Assembly: GCA_051251725.1 (NCBI GenBank)
Contig: JBPOFN010000022.1
Span: forward strand, 1-64,000
DNA: 64,000 bases
Origin: JALZUE01 sp051251725
Lineage (GTDB): Bacteria; Pseudomonadota; Gammaproteobacteria; Enterobacterales; Alteromonadaceae
Reading direction: 5' to 3'
In this document: in pieces, positions 46,901 through 54,053 of the stretch
How positions within the stretch are numbered: the stretch's first letter is position 1
How the letters are laid out: every line of letters begins with the position of its first letter
Made by a program: the position numbers and the translations under genes
The notes under the pieces: generated by a model
The model's input: only the letters and a program-made list of their open reading frames with translations
The model's database searches: none
What the model was told of the DNA's origin: nothing

Positions 46901-47085
46901 TGCTCGACTTCACTTGGCGCCGCGCCGCGATAACTCATATTAACGTTAACGAAATTACGCTCAGGTGTTGGAAATACTTCCTTTTTAATTGCACTAGAAC
47001 CTGACCAACCGCCAAGTAATAAGCCTATCATCAATAAATTAGCCGCTATCGGGTTTTTAATAAACCACTGAATAATGTTACTCAT
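43939..47085 (-). CDS. RND efflux permease (AcrB/MdtB superfamily)
   Basis: This is an inner-membrane proton-driven efflux pump subunit with 1048 residues. Twelve membrane helices are inferred from the usual arrangement: helix 1 at the N-terminus, clusters near residues 335-520 and 865-1025. TM4 carries the proton-relay pair in VLGIVVDDAIIVGESIYL. The two large periplasmic loops are full length, with the porter-domain motif RNTLIWFSIAGD. It belongs to the branch of RND pumps with short C-termini, whose substrate range is poorly known. It starts two bases after the adaptor gene stop. No outer-membrane TolC-like gene is present in the window. Confidence 0.92.
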   Translation of the reverse strand: MSNIIQWFIKNPIAANLLMIGLLLGGWSGSSAIKKEVFPTPERNFVNVNMSYRGAAPSEVEQQIVIRIEEAIADLPGIFKITSNANQGFGSVAIEVVDGINVKDVLADIKSRVDAINTFPTSAERPVISQQVFRNTLIWFSIAGDISESELKNIAYQVRDEMPLLSGISEIKIFGMHADEVAIEISEENLQRYNLTFSEISRAIRASSINVPAGTIKTEQGNIQIQTRSQAYSGEDFANIVIRSFNDGSQLYLSDVADINDGFAEQDIDFLLDDQRGFNFEIKISDDPDLFAGTKNAREYLENLKTTLPDGVKLNINFEAKGLFDGRFNLLKDNALSGLLLVFIILMLFLRPMLALWVVVGIVTAFAGAVWLLPYFGISLNMLSMFAFLMVLGIVVDDAIIVGESIYLKQRQGLKKFDSAILGTKGVLTPVVLAVISTIIFFLPMVDVPSEVKPFTISIFFVVCFSLLFSLVESLWILPSHLSHMKPETPSRFKILRKLEGIRHLFSDAMENFASGTYKRTLALMLKHKGSAVLGFVMVFALSISMFAAGWVKSSFFPKVPQPFIMIKAIYPDGSPYRYSVEAAEYIKSHASALNQNQELLDINGGQSFTTEISTTTYSNSVDVFIGLTPAEERDISVEQVRIKLKEMIGPLPEAKSFSLVSSFGGNGADVQLNLRLQSNLIAVQQTAVDEVRQTLAAYEGIENVRSNLDTGRLEVEIALKDYAQTLGITTGEIANQVRQAFYGEEVQRIPRSKEDVRVMLRFPEEQRRSLDTLDDMRIRTAQGTEIPLEAVADIKLVPGTSAIRRTDRVRNISVTADLQDGFDSTKIIDAMLKKYESQWQKKYPGFKLSADGNTRAQAEFGDNFLKNFILAFIVAFSLFAIAFKSIFEPFLVLIAVPFGFMGALFGHLIFGHDISMMSFFGFLACSGVVVNDNLVLLERINQLREKGLSAFEAALNAGADRFRPIILTSLTTFAGLLPILFEKSTQAQFLIPMVLSLAFGVLFSSVVTLFMVPCAYLGGNNIGNRIRRLFGFDKKTKALDERAIQPE

Positions 47086-47087
47086 GG

Positions 47088-48296
47088 TTATTGCCCTTTA
47101 ACTTTGGCAACAGCAATTTCACCTGATGGCTGCAGTTCACTACTTTTATAAATAGGCTCAATTTTTTCGCCAATGGAAAGTACCGCATGTTTTTCAATTA
47201 GAATTGAGGTGTTTTCATCAATATTCGCTTGTAACCAGACTTGATCACCATTTTTGTTTAGTACGGTAACTGGCGTTATTTCAATTTCATTATCATCGTT
47301 TAAGATATAGATATGATCACGCTTAACAATGACGTCTTTGGGTAATACTAAAACATTGTTAAGTTCTTTCCCTTCAATTTCTGCCCGCACAAATAAACCT
47401 GGCAATAACGGCGCGGCTTTATTAATTTCATACGGCATGTCAACTTCAGCTATAGCAAAATACATTCGTGAATTTACATCAACACTCGCTTCCGTTCGTT
47501 TTATCTGAGCTTGCCAAGAATATTCTTTGCCGCCGATCACGCCAATTAAAGTAACTTTCGGTTTATTCGCAAGTTCATTACCGCTAATAGGCAAATCTAA
47601 TAACGCGATTTGACGATCAGATAATGGCAGCCTGACTTCCGCGCTAGCAGTATCGTATACCTCAGCTAAACGTGTACCCGTGCTAACAAATTGGCCGACA
47701 TTAACCAAGGTTTGTTTAATTCGGCCATTAAAAGGCAGGCGTATTTTAGTACGTTCTATATTCAATTGTGCTAATTCAACGGCTGCTTGTGCATAATCAA
47801 CATCCGCTTGCGCTTCTGCTAACTGGGGTTTACGTAAAAATAAATCGTTGGCGTCTTGGTTTTTTAAATCGCGCCATTCACGTTGCGCTTGGCGCGAACG
47901 CCCTTTCTCTTCCGCTAAACTGCGCTTGGCCTGTGATAATCTGGCCTTGGCGCTCAGTAATGCGGTTTTATAATCACGGTCATCAATTTCAATTAATATT
48001 TCGCTGTTTTTAAAAAAGTCACCACTCACAAATGATTGGCTGACATTCATAATAATTCCTGAAACTTGCGCGATGACAGCAATTTCTCTTTTTGCGTGCA
48101 CTGTGCCTTGGCTAGTGGTAGAAATAGTCACTTTTTCACGGGCTGCCGCTAACACTTTCACTTTCGGTTTTGCCGGTTCGGCTAATAGATCGGGATTGGC
48201 AGTAGGTGTCGGTTTAGTTGCCATAATGAGAAAAATGGCTGAAAAACCGATGATTAGAATAATACCTGGTAGCCATATTTTTTTTATAATACTCAC
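47088..48296 (-). CDS. RND efflux periplasmic adaptor (membrane fusion protein)
   Basis: This protein has 402 residues. An N-terminal membrane anchor (WLPGIILIIGFSAIFLIM) is followed by the barrel-sandwich hybrid domain. Its first half is AKREIAVIAQVSGIIMNVSQSFVSGDFFK, and its second half is TKIRLPFNGRIKQTLVNVGQFVSTGT. A coiled-coil hairpin lies between (residues about 110-165). A beta-barrel follows and the C-terminal MP domain includes VLVLPKDVIVKRDHIYIL. It links the permease encoded directly downstream to an outer-membrane channel. The 275-bp gap upstream is shared with divergent roxA and shows no recognised operator. Confidence 0.92.
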   Translation of the reverse strand: MSIIKKIWLPGIILIIGFSAIFLIMATKPTPTANPDLLAEPAKPKVKVLAAAREKVTISTTSQGTVHAKREIAVIAQVSGIIMNVSQSFVSGDFFKNSEILIEIDDRDYKTALLSAKARLSQAKRSLAEEKGRSRQAQREWRDLKNQDANDLFLRKPQLAEAQADVDYAQAAVELAQLNIERTKIRLPFNGRIKQTLVNVGQFVSTGTRLAEVYDTASAEVRLPLSDRQIALLDLPISGNELANKPKVTLIGVIGGKEYSWQAQIKRTEASVDVNSRMYFAIAEVDMPYEINKAAPLLPGLFVRAEIEGKELNNVLVLPKDVIVKRDHIYILNDDNEIEITPVTVLNKNGDQVWLQANIDENTSILIEKHAVLSIGEKIEPIYKSSELQPSGEIAVAKVKGQ

Positions 48297-48571
48297 AGTT
48301 AGTCCCTTATATTAAATAATTTTATTAGTTGTCTTAAATGCTGTTATTGCTGAAGCCGAACTTTACGTTTATCTCGGTTAATTGTCGACGATATCAAACA
48401 GTACACCTTATCTCGTATGTTATTAAAAAGCGAAATTAAACTTGTTACGAAATAATACATTTTCACAATAAGTTAAACATTAATAAGCGCGTTATTGCCT
48501 TTTTGACTAACAACCTTGCTGATTTCAATGATAAAATTGAAGAATATATTTCCATCACAAGTTATCTATTC

Positions 48572-49729
48572 ATGTTATATCAAATCAATTGGCAGGCTTT
48601 CAGCGCTGATATGTCGCCGGAAAAATTCTTAGCAGAATATTGGCAAAAGAAACCACTACTCATTAAAAATGCTTTTACAAATTTTGACCATGCTATTGAA
48701 CCTGATGAATTAGCCGGTTTAGCGATGGAAGAAGAAATTCAATCGCGTATTGTTGGTCAAAAAAGTGATAAAACATGGTTTGTTGAACATGGACCGTTTG
48801 AGGATTTTGCACAATTTGGTGAAGACTATTGGACCTTACTCGTGCAAGCAACAAATCATTGGTCACTAGAAACCCATGCCTTGTTACAACCTTTTCGTTT
48901 TATTCCAAACTGGCGCATTGATGATGTGATGGTGTCATTTTCTACGCCAAATGGTGGCGTTGGTCCGCACTTAGATCAATATGATGTGTTTATTATTCAA
49001 GGCCAAGGCAAACGCCGTTGGCAAGTAGGAGCACCAGATCCTCAGCTTGAGACAGTGATCCCGCATTGCGACTTAAAACAAGTATCAAATTTCTCACCCA
49101 TTATTGACGCAGTTACCGAGCCCGGCGACCTGCTGTATATCCCACCAAATCATCCACATAATGGTATTGCTATTGAAAATTCAGTAAATTATTCAGTTGG
49201 TTTTCAAGCGCCAAGTAATAAAGAGTTGTGGTCGGGTTTTGCTGATCAATTAATTGATAAAAATCTCGCAGAAGAACGCTTTGGCGATAAAAACCGTACC
49301 GTCACTGAGCAGCCGCAAGTGATAGGCAAAGCTGATATCGATGAATTAAAAGCATTTATGTTAACAAAAATGGCTGACAACGAACTGTTTCATCAGTTTA
49401 TTTGCCAACACTTAACCTCCAATCATCACCATTTAGACATAGAGGTGCCTGAGCCGTTATTCGAGATAGAAGATTTTGATGATTTATTATTGCAAATAGC
49501 TACTTGTTCGCCGGTACTTGGTATAAAAGCTATCTATGATATTGAAAATGAAACCCTTTATATCAACGGTGAAGATTTCAAAATGAGTGCTGAACAGCAA
49601 AGCTTTGCTTTAGCTATCGCCTGCGGTGAGCCTTTGACTGAAAATACCTTAAAAGGTTTCGACTTTTGTTTGAAAAATAAACAATTGTTAACTAGCCTTT
49701 TAAATAAGGGTTATTGGTATGTAGAATAA
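48572..49729 (+). CDS. roxA: Ribosomal protein uL16 arginine hydroxylase (RoxA/YcfD)
   Basis: This is a JmjC-type 2-oxoglutarate oxygenase that hydroxylates arginine 81 of ribosomal protein L16. The ATG at 48572 gives 385 residues (E. coli 373); an upstream TTG is rejected. The iron triad is His133, Asp135 (GPHLDQYDVFIIQ) and His196 (PPNHPHNGIA). The match to E. coli YcfD continues through GPFEDF, NHWSLETHALL, RIDDVMVSFSTPNGGVG and the C-terminal dimer/winged-helix region. In E. coli the gene lies near purB, beyond phoPQ, so the neighbourhood is conserved apart from the inserted genes. Confidence 0.95.
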   Translation: MLYQINWQAFSADMSPEKFLAEYWQKKPLLIKNAFTNFDHAIEPDELAGLAMEEEIQSRIVGQKSDKTWFVEHGPFEDFAQFGEDYWTLLVQATNHWSLETHALLQPFRFIPNWRIDDVMVSFSTPNGGVGPHLDQYDVFIIQGQGKRRWQVGAPDPQLETVIPHCDLKQVSNFSPIIDAVTEPGDLLYIPPNHPHNGIAIENSVNYSVGFQAPSNKELWSGFADQLIDKNLAEERFGDKNRTVTEQPQVIGKADIDELKAFMLTKMADNELFHQFICQHLTSNHHHLDIEVPEPLFEIEDFDDLLLQIATCSPVLGIKAIYDIENETLYINGEDFKMSAEQQSFALAIACGEPLTENTLKGFDFCLKNKQLLTSLLNKGYWYVE

Positions 49730-49732
49730 AGT

Positions 49733-50206
49733 ATGAGTTTTAGTGTTAGCCGTGTTGAATGGAAAGAAGCCAAACCATTATTAAGAACAATAAGAGAACA
49801 AGTTTTTATTTGTGAATGGCGTATTCCCAAACATATTGAATTTGATCAGCATGACAAAAATGCTGTCCACATCATAGTATGCGACGATGACACCCAAGAA
49901 GCGGTTGCGACTGGCCGGATGTTACCGACCGGTGAAATCAGTCGTATTGCCGTGCTGACACCTTATCGAAAGCATAAAGTCGATAAGGTTGTGCTTAAAG
50001 GTTTACTTAAAGTTGCGAAAGAAATGGGCTTAGCGGAGGTTTATATTAATTCACCGCTCAATAAAGTGGAGTATTACCGTTCGAATGATTTCAACATTGC
50101 TGGTAATGTTTACATGGAAGCGGGGATAGCAAGGCAAAAGCTAGCCTGCCTGTTAAGCCAATGCGAAGCCAATCATCAATCCCTTAAAGGCTATCTGTCA
50201 CACTAA
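49733..50206 (+). CDS. GNAT family N-acetyltransferase
   Basis: This small acetyltransferase of 157 residues belongs to the ElaA/YjdJ-like branch. EQVFICEWRIPKHIEFDQHDKNAVHIIV is followed by AVATGRMLPTGEISRIAVLTPYRKHKVDKVVL, the acetyl-CoA-binding region, and SPLNKVEYYRSNDFNIAGN near the end. The start codon lies three bases after the roxA stop, so they are likely co-transcribed. The substrate is unknown. No terminator is evident behind it. Confidence 0.88.
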   Translation: MSFSVSRVEWKEAKPLLRTIREQVFICEWRIPKHIEFDQHDKNAVHIIVCDDDTQEAVATGRMLPTGEISRIAVLTPYRKHKVDKVVLKGLLKVAKEMGLAEVYINSPLNKVEYYRSNDFNIAGNVYMEAGIARQKLACLLSQCEANHQSLKGYLSH

Positions 50207-50331
50207 CTCATTCTTTTGCCATTTAGGCGTTCTCTAGCCTACTTATTAAGATCAACGCCAATTCAATTAATGATTAATAACCGCCGTCATGTCACATTAT
50301 TCAGCCAATCACTAATCATTTAGCACAAGCG

Positions 50332-50380
50332 CTAAGCTGTAAGCTGTAAGCTGTAAGCTGTAAGTTGTAAGCTGTAAGCC
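50332..50380. repeat. Seven-copy heptamer tandem repeat
   Basis: The unit GTAAGCT is repeated seven times in a row with three single-base variants (first unit CTAAGCT, fifth GTAAGTT, last GTAAGCC). It lies in the gap between the convergent GNAT and DUF3703 genes. The pattern fits slipped-strand growth of a short tandem repeat. Confidence 0.9.
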
Positions 50381-50409
50381 CAAAAAGCATGCTTAAAAAT
50401 TCAGTCAGG

Positions 50410-50754
50410 TTAACTGTATTTAGTTAAAATTTTGGCTAAATCATCCGGTATTGGCATCGACTTAAAGGCGCTAACATTTGTGCCACCAGTATTCCCTGTT
50501 GGTACCCAGAGCTTAGAAAAAACTAAAGCGCCAAGCAAACGACTTAACTGACCAAAAACTTCTTTAATCGCGCGCTGTTTATAACCAAGTTTACACATCC
50601 ACCAATGAACAGTGCAATGAGCTAACGTATAGTTTTGGCTTAAAATATGCGCGCGCTCAAGATGGTGAAAAGCTAAAACATAATCGTTATTATCAATCGC
50701 GGTTTTAGCTTTCAACATTTCAATTGATAAATATTTTTTTAATCGTTTAGACAT
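50410..50754 (-). CDS. DUF3703 family protein
   Basis: The protein has 114 residues. The helical N-terminus FHHLERAHILSQNYTLAHCTVHWWMCKLG, then EVFGQLSRLLGALVFSKLWVPTGNTGGTNVS and MPIPDDLA, matches the DUF3703 family. Conserved histidines and the GNTGG motif suggest metal or ligand binding, but no function is known. The family often occurs near metal-resistance genes. Here it follows ydiJ by 43 bp on the same strand and is probably co-transcribed. Confidence 0.8.
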   Translation of the reverse strand: MSKRLKKYLSIEMLKAKTAIDNNDYVLAFHHLERAHILSQNYTLAHCTVHWWMCKLGYKQRAIKEVFGQLSRLLGALVFSKLWVPTGNTGGTNVSAFKSMPIPDDLAKILTKYS

Positions 50755-50797
50755 TGAATACTTTTAATAACCTTTAGCTTTAAGTTGACTGTTTTCG

Positions 50798-53700
50798 CTA
50801 TTGCTCATTGACAAATAAAGATAACAAAGCAGAAATCGGATGTTCCGGTTTATATTTTTCAAATCGTTTCACTTGGCTACGACAAGAAAAGCCCGTGGCT
50901 AAAATTTGTGAACGATCAAACTTATCAATTTGCGGCTGCCAGCTCATTTGGTAAAGTGTTTTCGAGTTCTCAAAATTACTGACTTCATGACCATAAGTAC
51001 CAGCCATACCACAACAACCTGTTGGGATAGAGGCTAACGATAAACCAAACTTAGCAAAAATATCACCCCACTGGCTTTCACTTTTCGCTAACATGGTTTT
51101 TTCTGTACAGTGGGCAAACAGTTTAAATTCAGTCGCATGTTTACTTGTAGGGATATCGGTAAAACTAGCTAAATTTTCAAATAACCACTCATGTGTTAAC
51201 AACACTGAAAAATCACCGCGAGTACCTTTTAATATTTGTTTATATTCGTCGCGATAACATAAAACCAAAGACGCATCTAAACCGACCATTGGAATGTTCA
51301 GCTCAGCGACCCTATTTAAAAATTGTGCGGTGCTTTGAGCCGTTTTAGTAAAGCGGGTTAAAAAACCTTTTACATGTTGGGCCTTACCATTGGGTTTAAA
51401 AGGTAATAACACAGGTTTTAAACCTAAGTTATCAACTAACGCCATAAAGTCATTAACCGCTTGTGCTTCATAAAATGACGTAAATGGGTCTTGCACAATA
51501 AACACATATTGCTGACGTTTAGTTGCAGACAACGATTGGAAAAATTCCAAATCAAAGCTTTGGTATTTTGCTTGTTTCGTTAACTGTTTTAATGTCGGTG
51601 ATGACAATAACGGTGTATCGCGATAACCAATAGTTTTACGTGAAAAACTTTCGTATATTTTAGTATCAATAACGCTGTTAAATATTTTCGGCGCGGTTGC
51701 CATTAATGGCGCTAATATTTCAACATTCGCGACTAAATGATCTTTTAGAGGACGTGCATATCTTGAGTGATATAAGTTAATAAAGCGTGCTCTAAAATCA
51801 GGAACATCTACTTTTATCGGACATTGGCTGGCACAAGCTTTACAAGCCAAACAGCCTTGCATTGCTTCCATCACTTCATGAGAAAAATCGTTGTCTTGCT
51901 GCTTAGTTAAGCTATATTTTACTTTATCTACTAAACGTTTTATTGACCAACCTTTAATTTTTTCCTCTAAAGACAGAACATCTACACCTTTATTTTGCAA
52001 TAAGCGCAACCACTCCCGCATCAAGCCAGCTCTACCTTTCGGCGAATGACGTCGGTCACGCGTAACCTTGCTAGAAGGACACATTGGGCTATAGGCATCA
52101 TAATTAAAACAAAGGCCATTACCGTTACAGTCTAAGGCTGATGAAAATGAATCTTTTACTGTCACTGGGATTTGTCTATCGAAAAAACCGCGTTTTTGCG
52201 CATCAACTGACACTAAACTTTCACTTGAATTAATCGGCGTACAGATTTTTCCTGGGTTCATTTTATTGAATGGGTCAAAAGCCGTTTTGATTTTACGCAG
52301 CTCTAAAAACAATTCTTCACCAAAAAATTCTGGGCTGTATTCACTACGGTAACCTTTACCATGCTCCCCCCACATTAAGCCGCCATATTTAGCCGTTAAT
52401 GCTACTACTTTATCTGAAATTTCACGCAGTAGTTTTTCTTGCTCTGGGTCGCACATATCCAGTGCTGGCCGAACATGTAAAACACCGGCATCAACATGGC
52501 CAAACATGCCATATTGCAAACCGTAACCATCTAATAATTCACGAAACTCAACAATGTAATCCGCTAAGTTTTCAGGTGGTACAGCGGTATCTTCAGCAAA
52601 AGCTAATGGCTTTTGGCTACCTTGGGTATTACCTAATAAACCAACCGCTTTTTTACGCATGCCATATAACTTACCAATGCTCGATAAATCTGAGGTTACT
52701 TGATAGCCAATCACGCCTTTTTTAGCGGCAATTTCTTCGTCTAAACGTGCGGTTAATGCCGACACGCGTTGTTCAATTTCTGCTGCATCTTCACTGTTGT
52801 ATTCCACCATGTTGATGCCATCCATAATTTGGCCTTCAACTTCGGTGATCATATCGCTTACCGAATGCCACACAATATCTTGCTTGGCTAGGTTCAATAC
52901 TTTTGAGTCAATAGTTTCTACCGATGTTGCTTTGGCCGAAACTAAAAATGGTGAATGTCGTAACGCTGAGTCAAAACTATCGTATTTAATATTGATAATA
53001 GTTTTGTATTTTGCGATCGGGGTTAAATTCAGTTTAGCTTCACAAACAAATGCTAATGAACCTTCAGAGCCGGTGATAATTCGAGATAAATCTAACTGAG
53101 TTAAATCGTCATTAAAGACATTTTCTAAATCATAACCGGTTAAAAAGCGATTTAAGCGCGGGAATTTAGCTAATATTTTATCGCGATTATCACGACAACT
53201 TGCTAACACTTGTTCAATAATAGCACCGGTTGTCGACACTTCTTTTGATAATGCTTCCGCTTGTGAGATATTCATTGGCGCGGTTGATAATAAATCGCCA
53301 TTGGCCAGAATCGATTCTAAGCCTAAAACATGATCAGAGGTTTTACCGTAAACCAATGAACCTTGACCCGAAGCATCGGTGTTGATCATGCCCCCTAACG
53401 TGGCACGATTACTGGTAGAACAATCAGGTGAGAAAAAGAAACCGTGTGGTTTTAAAAAGTCATTTAATTGATCTTTAATAACACCCGCTTGAACCCTAAC
53501 CCAGTTTTCTTCAACATTAATTTCTAAAATGTTGTTCATATGTTTTGACAGGTCAACAACAATGCCGGGGGTTAAACTCTGGCCATTGGTACCTGTGCCG
53601 CCGCCGCGAGCACTAAATTTTATCTCTTGATATTTTTCATCCGCTGCTAAGCGAGTAAGCGCTTGAACATCTTCAATCGACTTTGGATGTAATACCATTT

Positions 53701-53857
53701 GCGGTAATTGTTGATAAACACTGTTATCGGTAGCTACTGCTAAACGCGCGCTATATTGAAAGTTTATTTCACCGTCATAAGCACTAGCTGCTAACGTTTG
53801 CGCAAATTCTTGGTATAAAGGAGAAACTGAAGATTGATGATCTAACCGCGGTAACAT
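50798..53857 (-). CDS. ydiJ: FAD-linked oxidase with Fe-S domains (YdiJ, D-2-hydroxyglutarate dehydrogenase type)
   Basis: The 1019 residues align end to end with E. coli YdiJ (1018), reported to be a D-2-hydroxyglutarate dehydrogenase. The FAD-binding domain has FSARGGGTGTNGQSLTPGIV and TSNRATLGGMINTDASGQGS. The linked oxidase domain has FGHVDAGVLHVRP and LMWGEHGKGYRSEY. The iron-sulfur module includes CLACKACASQCPIKVDV near residue 670. The C-terminal cysteine-rich domain carries PTGCCGMAGTYGHE. It would recycle D-2-hydroxyglutarate formed by side reactions and pass electrons to the quinone pool. It probably forms an operon with DUF3703. Confidence 0.93.
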   Translation of the reverse strand: MLPRLDHQSSVSPLYQEFAQTLAASAYDGEINFQYSARLAVATDNSVYQQLPQMVLHPKSIEDVQALTRLAADEKYQEIKFSARGGGTGTNGQSLTPGIVVDLSKHMNNILEINVEENWVRVQAGVIKDQLNDFLKPHGFFFSPDCSTSNRATLGGMINTDASGQGSLVYGKTSDHVLGLESILANGDLLSTAPMNISQAEALSKEVSTTGAIIEQVLASCRDNRDKILAKFPRLNRFLTGYDLENVFNDDLTQLDLSRIITGSEGSLAFVCEAKLNLTPIAKYKTIINIKYDSFDSALRHSPFLVSAKATSVETIDSKVLNLAKQDIVWHSVSDMITEVEGQIMDGINMVEYNSEDAAEIEQRVSALTARLDEEIAAKKGVIGYQVTSDLSSIGKLYGMRKKAVGLLGNTQGSQKPLAFAEDTAVPPENLADYIVEFRELLDGYGLQYGMFGHVDAGVLHVRPALDMCDPEQEKLLREISDKVVALTAKYGGLMWGEHGKGYRSEYSPEFFGEELFLELRKIKTAFDPFNKMNPGKICTPINSSESLVSVDAQKRGFFDRQIPVTVKDSFSSALDCNGNGLCFNYDAYSPMCPSSKVTRDRRHSPKGRAGLMREWLRLLQNKGVDVLSLEEKIKGWSIKRLVDKVKYSLTKQQDNDFSHEVMEAMQGCLACKACASQCPIKVDVPDFRARFINLYHSRYARPLKDHLVANVEILAPLMATAPKIFNSVIDTKIYESFSRKTIGYRDTPLLSSPTLKQLTKQAKYQSFDLEFFQSLSATKRQQYVFIVQDPFTSFYEAQAVNDFMALVDNLGLKPVLLPFKPNGKAQHVKGFLTRFTKTAQSTAQFLNRVAELNIPMVGLDASLVLCYRDEYKQILKGTRGDFSVLLTHEWLFENLASFTDIPTSKHATEFKLFAHCTEKTMLAKSESQWGDIFAKFGLSLASIPTGCCGMAGTYGHEVSNFENSKTLYQMSWQPQIDKFDRSQILATGFSCRSQVKRFEKYKPEHPISALLSLFVNEQ

Positions 53858-53991
53858 AACTGCTTATTTCATAAGAGACAAAAGTGGTAAGATTATATCA
53901 CGGTGTATTTATATTCGAAAAAAAATTAACGGCTAACACAAAATAAAATTAACTTTATCGTTAGCCTTAGATTGAAATCCTAACGACTAAT

Positions 53992-54039
53992 AGCTAAACG
54001 TTAACGGTAAAAACAAAGTATGGCCGTTAACGTTTAGCT
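53992..54039. terminator. Strong hairpin after chemotaxis receptor gene
   Basis: AGCTAAACGTTAACGG pairs perfectly over 16 bp with CCGTTAACGTTTAGCT around a 16-base loop. It lies 14 bases past the receptor stop codon. No T-run follows on the minus strand, so termination is uncertain. The rest of the 196-bp gap to ydiJ shows only short AT-rich repeats (CGTTAG words). Confidence 0.6.
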
Positions 54040-54053
54040 GACGCCGTAATGGT

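Noticed and set aside
50332..50380. Short repeats considered as a CRISPR array
   Set aside because: Units are seven bases and directly adjacent with no spacers, and no cas genes are near.
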